Assembly (NCBI GenBank): GCA_036742455.1
Contig: DAINQU010000009.1
Location: 1 to 64,000 of the forward strand
Direction of reading: 5' to 3'
Source of the DNA: CAIKZZ01 sp036742455
Lineage (GTDB): Bacteria; Pseudomonadota; Gammaproteobacteria; Steroidobacterales; Steroidobacteraceae
Length of the DNA: 64,000 bases
Shown: positions 32,994 through 41,734 of the stretch, piece by piece
Layout: every line of letters begins with the position of its first letter
How positions within the stretch are numbered: the first letter of the stretch is position 1
The notes under the pieces: model-generated
The model's input: the letters and a program-made list of their open reading frames with translations, nothing else
What the model was told of the DNA's origin: nothing
Database searches by the model: none
Translations under genes and position numbers: made by a program

Positions 32994-34772
32994 ATGGACC
33001 CCACCGATATCCGGGACGCTGACTACTTTCACCGTGTCGTGGACTGTCAATGGGCCTGCCCGGCCCACACCGACGTGCCGGAATACATCCGGCTGATCGC
33101 GCAGGGGCGGTACACCGACGCCTACCTCGTCAATCGCGAATCCAACGTCTTCCCCGGCATTTTGGGTCGTGTCTGCGACCGCCCGTGCGAACCGGCCTGC
33201 CGACGCGGCCGCGTCGAGCAGCAACCCGTTGCCATTTGTCGCCTGAAGCGCGTGGCGGCGGATCATCGGGACGACATTCGCCCGGTCCTGCCGCGACCCG
33301 CCCCACCGAACGGTCGCCGGGCGGCCTGCATCGGCGCGGGCCCGGCGTCGTTGACCGTCGCTAACGACCTCCTCCCGCTCGGCTACGCGGTGACCGTTTA
33401 CGAGCAATGGGCGGTCACCGGCGGGCTCATGCGCTCCAATATTCCCGCCTTTCGACTGCCCGCCGAGGTGTTGGACGAGGAGATCGGCTACATCCAACAC
33501 ATGGGCGCCGAGATACGCCTCGGTACCCGGGTCGATAGCCTCAAATCCCTGATCGACGCGGGCTACGACGCCATCTTTGTGGGATCCGGCGCTCCCCGCG
33601 CTAAAGACCTGCGCTTGCCGGGACGGGACGAGTCGCCGCGGATTCACGCCGGGATAGACTGGTTACAGTCCATCGCCTTCGGGCACACGACCGCCATCGG
33701 CGCACGGGTCCTGATTATTGGGGTGGGTAACACCGCCATGGACTGCTGCCGCTCCGCCCTTCGCCTCGGCGCCACAGAGGTCAAGGTCATGGCGCGCAAG
33801 TCGCGCCAGTTCTTTAAGGCGTCCGAGTGGGAGTTGGAGGATGCCGAGGCCGAGGGCGTCGAGATCGTCATCAATCACGCGCCCCGATCGTTCGTGATCG
33901 AGAACGGGACGCTGGTCGGCATGCGGTTCGACCGTCTCGAGTACGAACTGACGGGCGATCGGATCACCGCGGAACGGGTCGTCGGGGAAACGGTGATCCC
34001 CTGCGACGACGTCATCCTGGCAATCGGTCAGGAAAATCATTTCCCCTTCATCGAACGGGACCTGGGCATTGAGTTCGACCGCTGGCAGGTCCCGGTGGTC
34101 GATCCGGTGACCTTCGAGTCCACACGTCCCGGCGTGTATTTCGGTGGCGATGCGGCTTTCGGCCCTAAGAACATCATTTGGTCCGTCGAACACGGGCACC
34201 AAGCGGCTTTGTCGATCCACCTGCGCGCGCAAGGCTTGAATGCGCACGATCGACCGGCGCGAGGGGTGACCTTGGCCAGCCGTAAAATGGGCCTGCACGA
34301 GTGGTCCTACCAGAACGACTACAACCCCACCGAACGTCGCTTGGTTCCCCACGTGGCGTTGGCGGAGCGTTTTAAGAAGCTGAAAATTGAAGTAGAACTC
34401 GGCTTCAGCGCGGAACAGACCGCCTTGGAAGTGCAGCGCTGTCTGAATTGTGACGTGCAGACGGTGTTCACCGCGGCGACCTGCATCGAGTGCGACGCGT
34501 GCATCGATATCTGCCCGGTCGACTGCCTGACGATGACCGAAAACGGGACGGCCGAGGAAGTGGCGTCCCGCACCAAGGTCCCGCGGCACGACCCGAATCG
34601 CCTTCTGTTCGTGTCCGAGCCCCTCAAGGCCACGGGTCGCGTCATGGTGAAGGACGAGGATCTGTGCGTGCACTGCGGGCTGTGCGCCGAGCGTTGTCCC
34701 ACCGCCGCCTGGGATATGCAGAAATCGACGATTCACATTCCCCACGCCAGCCTGGGATCCGCTGCGCCATGA
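32994..34772 (+). CDS. GltD-like NAD(P)H oxidoreductase with 2x[4Fe-4S] tail
   Basis: A 592-residue flavoprotein. The N-terminal iron-sulfur domain (1-100) holds CQWAC and CDRPCEPAC. A first FAD motif, GAGPASLTVANDLL (about 112-125), is followed by an NAD(P)H site GVGNTAMDCCRSAL (about 243-256) and a second FAD motif FGGDAAFGPKNIIW. The C-terminal 110 residues add two ferredoxin clusters (CIECDACIDICPVDC and CVHCGLCAERC). The family includes the glutamate synthase small subunit and NADH-dependent ferredoxin reductases. No glutamate synthase large subunit is near; instead the next two genes, overlapping by 4 nt each, are a 2-oxoacid:ferredoxin oxidoreductase. The likely job is to move electrons between NAD(P)H and that enzyme. 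Nicotinamide preference is not clear. Confidence 0.85.
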   Translation: MDPTDIRDADYFHRVVDCQWACPAHTDVPEYIRLIAQGRYTDAYLVNRESNVFPGILGRVCDRPCEPACRRGRVEQQPVAICRLKRVAADHRDDIRPVLPRPAPPNGRRAACIGAGPASLTVANDLLPLGYAVTVYEQWAVTGGLMRSNIPAFRLPAEVLDEEIGYIQHMGAEIRLGTRVDSLKSLIDAGYDAIFVGSGAPRAKDLRLPGRDESPRIHAGIDWLQSIAFGHTTAIGARVLIIGVGNTAMDCCRSALRLGATEVKVMARKSRQFFKASEWELEDAEAEGVEIVINHAPRSFVIENGTLVGMRFDRLEYELTGDRITAERVVGETVIPCDDVILAIGQENHFPFIERDLGIEFDRWQVPVVDPVTFESTRPGVYFGGDAAFGPKNIIWSVEHGHQAALSIHLRAQGLNAHDRPARGVTLASRKMGLHEWSYQNDYNPTERRLVPHVALAERFKKLKIEVELGFSAEQTALEVQRCLNCDVQTVFTAATCIECDACIDICPVDCLTMTENGTAEEVASRTKVPRHDPNRLLFVSEPLKATGRVMVKDEDLCVHCGLCAERCPTAAWDMQKSTIHIPHASLGSAAP

Positions 34773-36622
34773 CGACAACCCTCGCTCACCCTGGGCGGAT
34801 CAATGACTTTGTGGTTCGTTTCGCCAACGTCAACGGAACCGGCTCGGCCAGCGCCAATAACCTGCTGATGAAGGCCATCTTCCGGATGGGCGTACCGGTC
34901 ACCGGCAAAAACTATTTCCCGTCCAATATCCAAGGGTTGCCCACCTGGTACGAGATTCGACTCTCCAAGGACGGCTATCTCGCCCGGGGCGACGCGGTTG
35001 ATGTGCTGGTCGCGATGAATGTCGAAACCTACGCACGCGACGTCCGTGACGTGGCGCCCGGTGGCGTTCTCATCTACGACTCGACGTGGCCGCGCAGCGC
35101 CCTCCTGGCCCGCGACGACATCACCGTCTTCGGCATTCCGTTTGCCCGCCTTTGCAATGAAAACTTCACCGGTGTCCGCAATCGGATACTGATGAAGAAC
35201 ATCTGTAACGCCGGCGCCTTGGCGGCGTTGCTCGACATTGATTACGAAGTCATCCGCTCACTGCTGACCGAGCAATACGCCGCGAAGCCCAAACTCATCG
35301 ACGCCAACATGAAGGCAATCGAGTTGGGTTATCGCTACGCGCAGGACCACCTTCCCTGCCCCTTATCGACCCGCGTGGCCCGAATGGACGGCACGGCCGG
35401 CCACGTCCTCATCGACGGCAATACCGCGGCGGGCCTCGGGTGTGTGTATGCCGGCGCAACCGTCGGCGCGTGGTACCCCATCACGCCATCCACCTCACTC
35501 ATGGATGCCTACCGCGGTTTTTGTGAACGCTACCGCGTCGACCCCGTGACGAAGGAACGCAAGTACATCGTCCTACAGGCAGAGGATGAGCTGTCCGCCA
35601 TCGGCATGGTCATCGGGGCCTCGTGGAACGGCGCACGCGCCTTCACGCCGACGAGCGGACCGGGCATCTCGCTCATGAACGAGTTTATCGGCCTTGCCTA
35701 TTACGCCGAGGTTCCCGCAGTCCTGTTCGACGTGCAGCGTGTGGGCCCCTCGACCGGCATGCCCACCCGCACCCAACAATGCGACGTGATGCTCTGCGCC
35801 TACGCATCGCACGGCGATACCCGTCACGTGCTGCTGTTCCCGGCCAATCCCAAAGAGTGTTTTGAGCTGGCGCCGGTCGCCTTCGATCTGGCCGAGCGCC
35901 TGCAAACCCCAGTCTTCGTGCTGTCCGACCTTGATATCGGCATGAACGACTGGATGGTGCCGGAATTCACGTGGAACGAGGCGTACACGCCCGACCGCGG
36001 CAAAGTCCTTTCCGCGGACCAAATAGAGGCACTCCCAAAGTTCCACCGGTATCTCGATACCGATGGCGATGCCATTCCGTACCGAACGCTGCCCGGGGTG
36101 AATGCTAAGGGGGCCTATTTCACCCGTGGGTCTGGCCATAACCAGTGGGGCGCGTACACCGAAGACTCGGGTGAATACCGCGAGGTTCTCGACCGTCTGG
36201 CTCGAAAATTCGAGACGGCGAAGTCGCTCGTCCCGCCGGCTGTATTGACCGGCCCAGGCGATCACGCCATTGGCCTCCTCTCCTACGGCAGTGGCGACGA
36301 GGCGATCAAGGAATCGCTGGACCAGCTGGCTGCCGCAGGTGTGCACGCCGATTACCTGCGGGTGCGCGCCTTCCCGTTCGGCCCGGAGGTGGATGCGTTC
36401 CTCGGCCTACACGATCGCGTGTATGTCATTGAGCAAAACCGTGACGCGCAATTGCGCTCGTTACTGCTCCTCGAATCGGCCGCAGAGAAGCGTCAATTGA
36501 AGAGCGTCCTGCACTACGACGGATTGCCGATGACGGCTCGCTTTGTGACGCACGCCGTACTCGCCGATCTGGGATCCGCGCCATCCGCTGTTGCGACCTG
36601 CGCCGAAGGAGCCTCGGCATGA
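34769..36622 (+). CDS. korA: 2-Oxoacid:ferredoxin oxidoreductase, fused gamma-alpha subunit
   Basis: A 617-residue subunit from the ATG overlapping the previous stop. The N-terminal 190 residues are the gamma domain (FANVNGTGSASANNLLMKAIFRMG, then YDSTWPRSALL). Residues about 215-400 are the alpha domain I (GNTAAGLGCVYAGATVGAWYP, ITPSTSLMD and TSGPGISLMNEFIGLAYYAEVP). A domain II-like C-terminal part (LSYGSGDEAIKESL) follows. This fused layout is that of KorA in 2-oxoglutarate:ferredoxin oxidoreductases of aerobes. The enzyme converts a 2-oxoacid and CoA to acyl-CoA and CO2 while reducing ferredoxin. 2-Oxoglutarate is the likely substrate, but other 2-oxoacids fit. Confidence 0.9.
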   Translation: MTTTLAHPGRINDFVVRFANVNGTGSASANNLLMKAIFRMGVPVTGKNYFPSNIQGLPTWYEIRLSKDGYLARGDAVDVLVAMNVETYARDVRDVAPGGVLIYDSTWPRSALLARDDITVFGIPFARLCNENFTGVRNRILMKNICNAGALAALLDIDYEVIRSLLTEQYAAKPKLIDANMKAIELGYRYAQDHLPCPLSTRVARMDGTAGHVLIDGNTAAGLGCVYAGATVGAWYPITPSTSLMDAYRGFCERYRVDPVTKERKYIVLQAEDELSAIGMVIGASWNGARAFTPTSGPGISLMNEFIGLAYYAEVPAVLFDVQRVGPSTGMPTRTQQCDVMLCAYASHGDTRHVLLFPANPKECFELAPVAFDLAERLQTPVFVLSDLDIGMNDWMVPEFTWNEAYTPDRGKVLSADQIEALPKFHRYLDTDGDAIPYRTLPGVNAKGAYFTRGSGHNQWGAYTEDSGEYREVLDRLARKFETAKSLVPPAVLTGPGDHAIGLLSYGSGDEAIKESLDQLAAAGVHADYLRVRAFPFGPEVDAFLGLHDRVYVIEQNRDAQLRSLLLLESAAEKRQLKSVLHYDGLPMTARFVTHAVLADLGSAPSAVATCAEGASA

Positions 36623-37671
36623 CTTCCATCGTCAAACCGAAGATTGCCCACCCGTCGCTGCCCCGCAACGAGCGCGGCCTGACGCGTCGTGACTACGAAG
36701 GGGGTATGTCGACGCTCTGCGCCGGCTGCGGTCACGATTCGGTGACTGCCGCGATTGTGGAAGCCGCGTGGGGCTTATCGCTCGATCCCGCGCACTTCGT
36801 GAAGTTGTCCGGCATCGGCTGCTCGTCCAAGACCACTGCGTATTTCGTCAATGGTGCGCACGGGTTCAACTCCGTACACGGCCGCATGCCGTCCATCGCC
36901 ACGGGCGCCAATGCGGCCAACCGAACACTCAACTACATCGGCATTTCCGGCGACGGCGATTCGCTGTCCATCGGCCTCGGCCAGTTGGCCCACGCGATAC
37001 GCCGCAATTTGAACATGCTGTACATCATCGAGAACAACGGGGTGTACGGCTTGACCAAAGGGCAGTTCTCGGCCGCTGCCGACGTCGGCACGCGCTCCAA
37101 GAAAGGCGAGACCAACCTTCAGAACCCGATCGATCCGGTGCTGCTGTCGTTGACGCTCGGCGCCAGTTTTGTGGCGCGGAGTTTCTCCGGCGACAAGAAG
37201 CAACTGGTTCCGCTCATCCAGGCGGGACTTGCGCATCCGGGATTCGCGATCATTGACGTGCTCTCCCCCTGCGTGACCTTCAACGACCACGACGGCTCGA
37301 CCAAGAGTTACCAATACACGCGCGAGCACTATCATCCGGCAGTCCAGGCCGACTACGTGCCCAAAGCACAGACGATCGAAGTGGATTACGACGGTGAGAC
37401 CGAGGTGCCGCTACACGACGGCAGCCGCCTGCGGTTAACGAAGCTTGATCCCAGTTTCGATACGGCGGATCGTGCGGCCGCGTATGCCTACATCGATGCG
37501 AAACTGAAAGCCGGCGAACATGTCACCGGACTCATCCATTGCTCAACGGATTCGGACCACGAACTGCACCGCCAGAATCGCTCCGTGGCGCAGCCATTGA
37601 ATGCGGTGGCGTACAGTGAGCTCCACCCGGGGGCGGCCGGGTTGGCCCAACTGATGGCACGCTATCGCTGA
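36619..37671 (+). CDS. korB: 2-Oxoacid:ferredoxin oxidoreductase, beta subunit
   Basis: A 350-residue thiamine diphosphate-binding subunit overlapping korA by 4 nt. Cluster and cofactor ligands: CAGCGHDS (near 33-40), GIGCSS, the ThDP/Mg motif GDGDSLSIGLGQLAHAIRRN with the Asn in IENNGVYGLTKGQFS. Length and motifs fit KorB; PorB-type clusters at the C-terminus are absent. It completes the operon. Confidence 0.92.
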   Translation: MTSIVKPKIAHPSLPRNERGLTRRDYEGGMSTLCAGCGHDSVTAAIVEAAWGLSLDPAHFVKLSGIGCSSKTTAYFVNGAHGFNSVHGRMPSIATGANAANRTLNYIGISGDGDSLSIGLGQLAHAIRRNLNMLYIIENNGVYGLTKGQFSAAADVGTRSKKGETNLQNPIDPVLLSLTLGASFVARSFSGDKKQLVPLIQAGLAHPGFAIIDVLSPCVTFNDHDGSTKSYQYTREHYHPAVQADYVPKAQTIEVDYDGETEVPLHDGSRLRLTKLDPSFDTADRAAAYAYIDAKLKAGEHVTGLIHCSTDSDHELHRQNRSVAQPLNAVAYSELHPGAAGLAQLMARYR

Positions 37672-37684
37672 TCGGCGAGGTCGC

Positions 37685-37900
37685 TTAGCAACGCAGGCTG
37701 CGCTGCCAATTGGCGAGCGCGGTTCGGCCTTGGGCTGTCACGATGGCGTTCGCGCCTCGCGGGGACGGCGCGACGTACCCGCGTCGCGACAGCTTTTCCA
37801 ACAGTGGCTTGGGTAATGGCGCGCCGGCCATGCCTTTCGCCGCGGCCGCGCCCAGCTTCGAGAAGATCGCCCAGTCGTCTTTGGTCAGGAAATCGTCCAT
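37685..37900 (-). CDS. Small uncharacterised protein, winged-helix-like
   Basis: A 71-residue product from the ATG at 37900 (MDDFLTKDDWAIFSKLG). It is helical at first, then has a RRGYVAPSPRG turn and strand followed by ALANWQ, which resembles a small winged-helix or ANTAR-like fold. No known family. It follows the class A beta-lactamase-like gene by 91 nt on the same strand and may be the last gene of that operon. Confidence 0.5.
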   Translation of the reverse strand: MDDFLTKDDWAIFSKLGAAAAKGMAGAPLPKPLLEKLSRRGYVAPSPRGANAIVTAQGRTALANWQRSLRC

Positions 37901-37991
37901 CGTGCACCCTCTGTCGGCAACGCACCGACAGAGCCAGTCTAGACAGAAGTCCGCGGTCGAACCGCGCAACCGGTCACGGTTCTATGGGCCG

Positions 37992-39059
37992 CTAGAGCGC
38001 ACTCATCAGGCGTTCGGCGATTGACCAAATCGCACGCTCACCGGCATTGTCGGGCGATTCGTCAATCTGCGCCAACCCGTCGAGGGTGATCGCCATGGCG
38101 ATGCGACCGTGCGGGGTGTAGGCGATGCCCACGTCACTGCGCAGGGCATCCAACGAACCGGTCTTGTTCAGAACGCGCACGCCCTGGGCGTGGCGCGCAA
38201 TGCCGCTGTGATCTTGTTGGTGGCTGAGGATCGCCAGCAACGCGTCCGAGGCTGTCCGATCAACGATTTCGCCGTTGGCGAGCATCTCCAACAACCTCAC
38301 CATTTCGTGTTCGGTGGTGACGCCGATGCCGAAGTCGGCATTCACGGGATCTCGCCCGGCCTGCGTCCACCCGCTCGGCGGCTTCAGATGCGCGCCATCA
38401 CCCCGAATTTTGCGCAGGACGCGGGTGTGCTGGAACCCCATCCGGGCGAGGTAGTCGTTCACGCTGTCCCCACCCACCCGGTCGAGGAGCAGGTTGGTCG
38501 CCGTGTTGTCGCTGACGATCAGCATCAACGTCATCGCGTCCTTGAGGCGGATCGTCGCCCCGTCACTCAATTCGTGCAGTACGCCCGAGCCGGACACCTG
38601 ATCGTCCGCCCGGACAACGAGCAACTCCTGCCAATCGAGGCGCCCCGCATTCGCCAACGCCTCGAGGGCACAGGCGATCGGCAGTTTGATGGTGCTTGCC
38701 GTTCGAATGCGTTCATCGCCGTTGAGCGACCACTCGGCACCGGTATCGAGATTTTTGGCGTAGACCGTCAGGTGCCCGAGTGGCGCCCCGTCCACCGTGA
38801 TCGCCTCATTGACCTGCTGTGCCAGCGCCTCCGACGTCGCCGGCGGCACCGCTGCGATGGCCGGCACGCTCGCCAGAATTGCGACGGCCAGTGCGCAGGC
38901 CGATACCCCCATCGCAGCGCAACGGGCAGCCGTGCTATCGATCAACCGACGGGCCGGCTCTCTAGGCACCCCAACGGGGTGACGGCGCGGATCCACCCCG
39001 AACCCTCGCGGCGCAAGGGCCCAACCCAACATCACCGCCATCCGTGAAAGGATTCGCAT
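37992..39059 (-). CDS. Class A beta-lactamase-like serine hydrolase
   Basis: A 355-residue frame; the mature part starts after a signal peptide around residue 70 (AIAAVPP). An ATG at 38912 (residue 50) just before the hydrophobic segment is the more natural start, giving 306 residues. Motifs: STIK (S122-K125), SDN (183-185) and KTG (299-301), the three class A signatures in the right order. The omega-loop ExxLN with the deacylating Glu is not visible; the expected region reads LRKIRGDGAHLKPPSGW. The product may therefore be a slow beta-lactamase or a related hydrolase without antibiotic activity. Its long start lies 3 nt after the desaturase gene. Confidence 0.8.
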   Translation of the reverse strand: MRILSRMAVMLGWALAPRGFGVDPRRHPVGVPREPARRLIDSTAARCAAMGVSACALAVAILASVPAIAAVPPATSEALAQQVNEAITVDGAPLGHLTVYAKNLDTGAEWSLNGDERIRTASTIKLPIACALEALANAGRLDWQELLVVRADDQVSGSGVLHELSDGATIRLKDAMTLMLIVSDNTATNLLLDRVGGDSVNDYLARMGFQHTRVLRKIRGDGAHLKPPSGWTQAGRDPVNADFGIGVTTEHEMVRLLEMLANGEIVDRTASDALLAILSHQQDHSGIARHAQGVRVLNKTGSLDALRSDVGIAYTPHGRIAMAITLDGLAQIDESPDNAGERAIWSIAERLMSAL

Positions 39060-39062
39060 CCG

Positions 39063-39956
39063 TCAGCCGCGCGCGCCTTGCAACCAAGCCGCCCGCACCG
39101 ACTCGCTGGTTTCGCCCTGACCATCCGCTCGCCAGCCCGGCGCGCCAAACACGACCCCGAGCACCTCGCGCACGGATCGCGCACGGATGACATCGCGGGC
39201 CATGGCGATCCATTCGTGGAACGCGATCACAAACGGATTGTAGGACTGGATGTTGTGCAGGATGCCGTACACCGGAGCATCGTCGTCGCGCTCGGCTTCG
39301 AAGGTGCCGAACCAGCGGTCCCAGACCATCAAGACGCCCGCGTAGTTGCGATCCAGATAGCGGGGATTGGAGGCGTGATGGACGCGGTGATGCGACGGGG
39401 TGTTAAAAATCGCCTCGAACCACGCCGGCAACCGATGCACCGCCTCCGTGTGGAGCCAGAACTGATAGAACAGGTTGATGCTCTGCATGGTGAGTATCAT
39501 GGTCGGCGAGAAGCCGAGCCACCCGAGCGGCATCCACGGCATCCACGTCCCCACAATCACGCCCGTCCACGGTTGGCGTGCCGCCGTTGACAAATTGTAT
39601 TCCTGCGACGAGTGATGATTGACGTGGGCCGCCCACCAAAACCGGGATTCATGGCTGATCCGATGAAACCAGTAGTAGGTGAAATCATCCAGCACAAACA
39701 ACACCGCCCACGCCGCGATGGACGCCTCGAAATGCAGCACGCGGTGCTCATAGGCCCACTGCAACCCACCAAACATGATCCCGGTCATCGCAATATTGAC
39801 GACGACATTACCGAGTCGCATGGACAGTGAGGCGAACGTGTCCTTCCAGGCGTAGTGTGCCTTGATGAGCCCACGGGCACCGAGCAGGGCCTCGAGAGCG
39901 ATCGCGGCAATCCGCCCAATCAACAGCCAATACGCGAGTGACAAGTGCACGGTCAT
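39063..39956 (-). CDS. Sterol desaturase/fatty acid hydroxylase family protein
   Basis: A 297-residue integral membrane di-iron protein. The histidine boxes are present: HRISHE, HVNHHSSQEYN and HRVHHASNPRYLDRN, with another His in FHEW near the C-terminus. About four or five membrane helices. Relatives hydroxylate or desaturate fatty acids, sterols, hopanoids or ornithine lipids; the actual lipid cannot be named. Gaps to its neighbours are 5 nt (DUF1345 protein, upstream) and 3 nt (class A-like protein, downstream, if the long start is used). Confidence 0.88.
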   Translation of the reverse strand: MTVHLSLAYWLLIGRIAAIALEALLGARGLIKAHYAWKDTFASLSMRLGNVVVNIAMTGIMFGGLQWAYEHRVLHFEASIAAWAVLFVLDDFTYYWFHRISHESRFWWAAHVNHHSSQEYNLSTAARQPWTGVIVGTWMPWMPLGWLGFSPTMILTMQSINLFYQFWLHTEAVHRLPAWFEAIFNTPSHHRVHHASNPRYLDRNYAGVLMVWDRWFGTFEAERDDDAPVYGILHNIQSYNPFVIAFHEWIAMARDVIRARSVREVLGVVFGAPGWRADGQGETSESVRAAWLQGARG

Positions 39957-39961
39957 TTCCC

Positions 39962-40633
39962 TCAGATCAGGCTGGCGCCGATGTTGATCAACAAGGCCAG
40001 CACGGTCGTATTGAACAAATAGGCGAGCGCACAGTGCAAGGTACCGATTCGGCGCAGCGACTTGGATACGAACGACACGTCCGCCGTCTGACCGGACGTG
40101 CCGATCACCACCGAAAAATACAAGAAGTCGAAATAATCCGGCGCCGACTCACCGGGGAATTGCAAGCCACCCCGCTCGCCGCGATCGACGGCGGCGTAGT
40201 AGTCGTGGGCGTAATGCAAGGCATACATGGTCTGTATGAACGCCCAGGAAGCCAACACCGTCACGCCGGCCAGCGCGGCGTGCAGTGTCCGCAGCATCCC
40301 ATGTGCCTCCCGGACGAGCGTGAGTTCGAACGCGATCGCCGCCAGACTGGTGACACCGGCGACCGCCACCAGCGTCAAAATCACCCACGCTCCGTCGTCC
40401 TGTAGGCGGGCGCGCATGCGCATGTGGTGTTCCGATGAGCGCACCATCATGACCGCCGCCAACAGGATGTAGAGCAAAGCGCCGGCATTCCACGCCACCA
40501 ACCAACGCGTCACCGGATGGAGCGCCGCTGCGCTGGGCAGTACCCATCCGATCACGACGGCGACCGCCGCGGCGATGTACAAGCGCGGCCGCGCCAACAG
40601 CAGTCGGACCACGGGATGATGCAATGCACTCAC
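39962..40633 (-). CDS. DUF1345 membrane protein
   Basis: A 223-residue inner-membrane protein with about five helices and the DUF1345 features: HPVTRWLVAWNAGALLY, SEHHMRMRARLQDDGAW, MYALHYAHDYY and the late motif FLYFSVVIGTSGQTADV. The last segment resembles the ion-channel pore region in some annotations of the family, whose function is unknown. It lies within the tightly packed leftward operon. Confidence 0.85.
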   Translation of the reverse strand: MSALHHPVVRLLLARPRLYIAAAVAVVIGWVLPSAAALHPVTRWLVAWNAGALLYILLAAVMMVRSSEHHMRMRARLQDDGAWVILTLVAVAGVTSLAAIAFELTLVREAHGMLRTLHAALAGVTVLASWAFIQTMYALHYAHDYYAAVDRGERGGLQFPGESAPDYFDFLYFSVVIGTSGQTADVSFVSKSLRRIGTLHCALAYLFNTTVLALLINIGASLI

Positions 40634-40643
40634 AACGGCTCAC

Positions 40644-41732
40644 TCATGGCGCGAGAACGGATCGGGCATTGTCGAGTGCCCGTGCTTTCGCATCAATGTC
40701 CATACGGTTGCACAGCACGATCGACCCGACGTGGCGCTCGGGAAACCAATCGATCGCCGTGCGAAAGCCTTGGGTCGTGCCAAAGTGCCAACGGCGCGAC
40801 TGGCCGAGCGCCGGATCCAGAAACCACCCAAACCCGTACGCGACGGGTCCGCCCGGGTCGAGATTGTCCTCGTCCGGAGCCGTGGGCCAGTGGGTCGCTG
40901 TCCCGTCGCTGAGCGTGACGGGCGTGAACGCGGCCGGGAACCGGCTGGGTGCGGCCGTGCCCTGTTCCAACGCCGCGAGCCACTGCGTCAGATCGTCGAC
41001 GGTGGCGTAGATGCCGCCGTCGCCACCGGTGGCCGACGTCGCACTTTGGTCTGAGCGGATAAACCGTCCCGCCGCATTTACCGCGTGGCCGAAAGCGCGA
41101 TGCGGTACGGTGTCCTGACCCGGCACGTGGAGTTGCGTGGCGCGCATGCCCGCAGGGTGAAAAACGTTCTCGTGCAGGTACCGCGCCAGCGGCTCGCCGG
41201 AGACCTGGGCGACGATCAATCCCAGAACCACGTAACCCGAGTTGCTGTACGCCCAACTCGACCCCGCCTCGAAATCCGGATGGGTGGTTCGTGCCAGGAG
41301 CTCGAGCACGTCTTGATCGCGGATCTGATGCGTCGGCGTGTAGTGACGTCCCGCGTTCGTGCGCGGATCGTCCATGAGCGTCTCGTAGTCCGGAAGCCCC
41401 GACGTGTGCGTCAATAAATGACGAACGGTGATCGCGCGCGTGTAGGCGGGCAGTCCCGGCAGCAAGTCCGCCAACGGGGCATCCAACGAGAGACGCCCCT
41501 GCTCCACCAGCGTCAGGATAGCGGCCGCCGTAAACTGTTTGGACAGTGACGCCAGCCGAAAGGCTGTCTGCGCATCGAGCGGTCGTGGCTGGTCGATACG
41601 CTGCACGCCTTCGGCGCGGTCAAGCACCACGGCGCCATTCTGGATCACGCGTTCGACGCATCCGGGCGCTGGCGAGTGCGCCGCGGCCGTCGAGCCGAGA
41701 ATCGTCGCCAACACCGTCGCGGCGATACGCAC
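40644..41732 (-). CDS. Class C beta-lactamase-type serine hydrolase
   Basis: A 362-residue exported enzyme with a signal peptide cut near AAAHS (about residue 19). Family motifs in order: SLSK (S62, K65), YSN (Y162-N164) and HFG in place of KTG (316-318), the pattern of EstB-like esterases and D-aminopeptidases/D-alanine carboxypeptidase relatives rather than true AmpC. It probably hydrolyses an ester or D-amino acid peptide in the periplasm. Starts 2 nt after the outer-membrane protein gene. Confidence 0.88.
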   Translation of the reverse strand: MRIAATVLATILGSTAAAHSPAPGCVERVIQNGAVVLDRAEGVQRIDQPRPLDAQTAFRLASLSKQFTAAAILTLVEQGRLSLDAPLADLLPGLPAYTRAITVRHLLTHTSGLPDYETLMDDPRTNAGRHYTPTHQIRDQDVLELLARTTHPDFEAGSSWAYSNSGYVVLGLIVAQVSGEPLARYLHENVFHPAGMRATQLHVPGQDTVPHRAFGHAVNAAGRFIRSDQSATSATGGDGGIYATVDDLTQWLAALEQGTAAPSRFPAAFTPVTLSDGTATHWPTAPDEDNLDPGGPVAYGFGWFLDPALGQSRRWHFGTTQGFRTAIDWFPERHVGSIVLCNRMDIDAKARALDNARSVLAP

Positions 41733-41734
41733 GC

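Noticed and set aside
37992..41732. Clinical-type antibiotic resistance genes
   Set aside because: One protein has HFG instead of KTG and resembles esterase/D-peptidase relatives; the other lacks the deacylating Glu. A resistance function is not supported.
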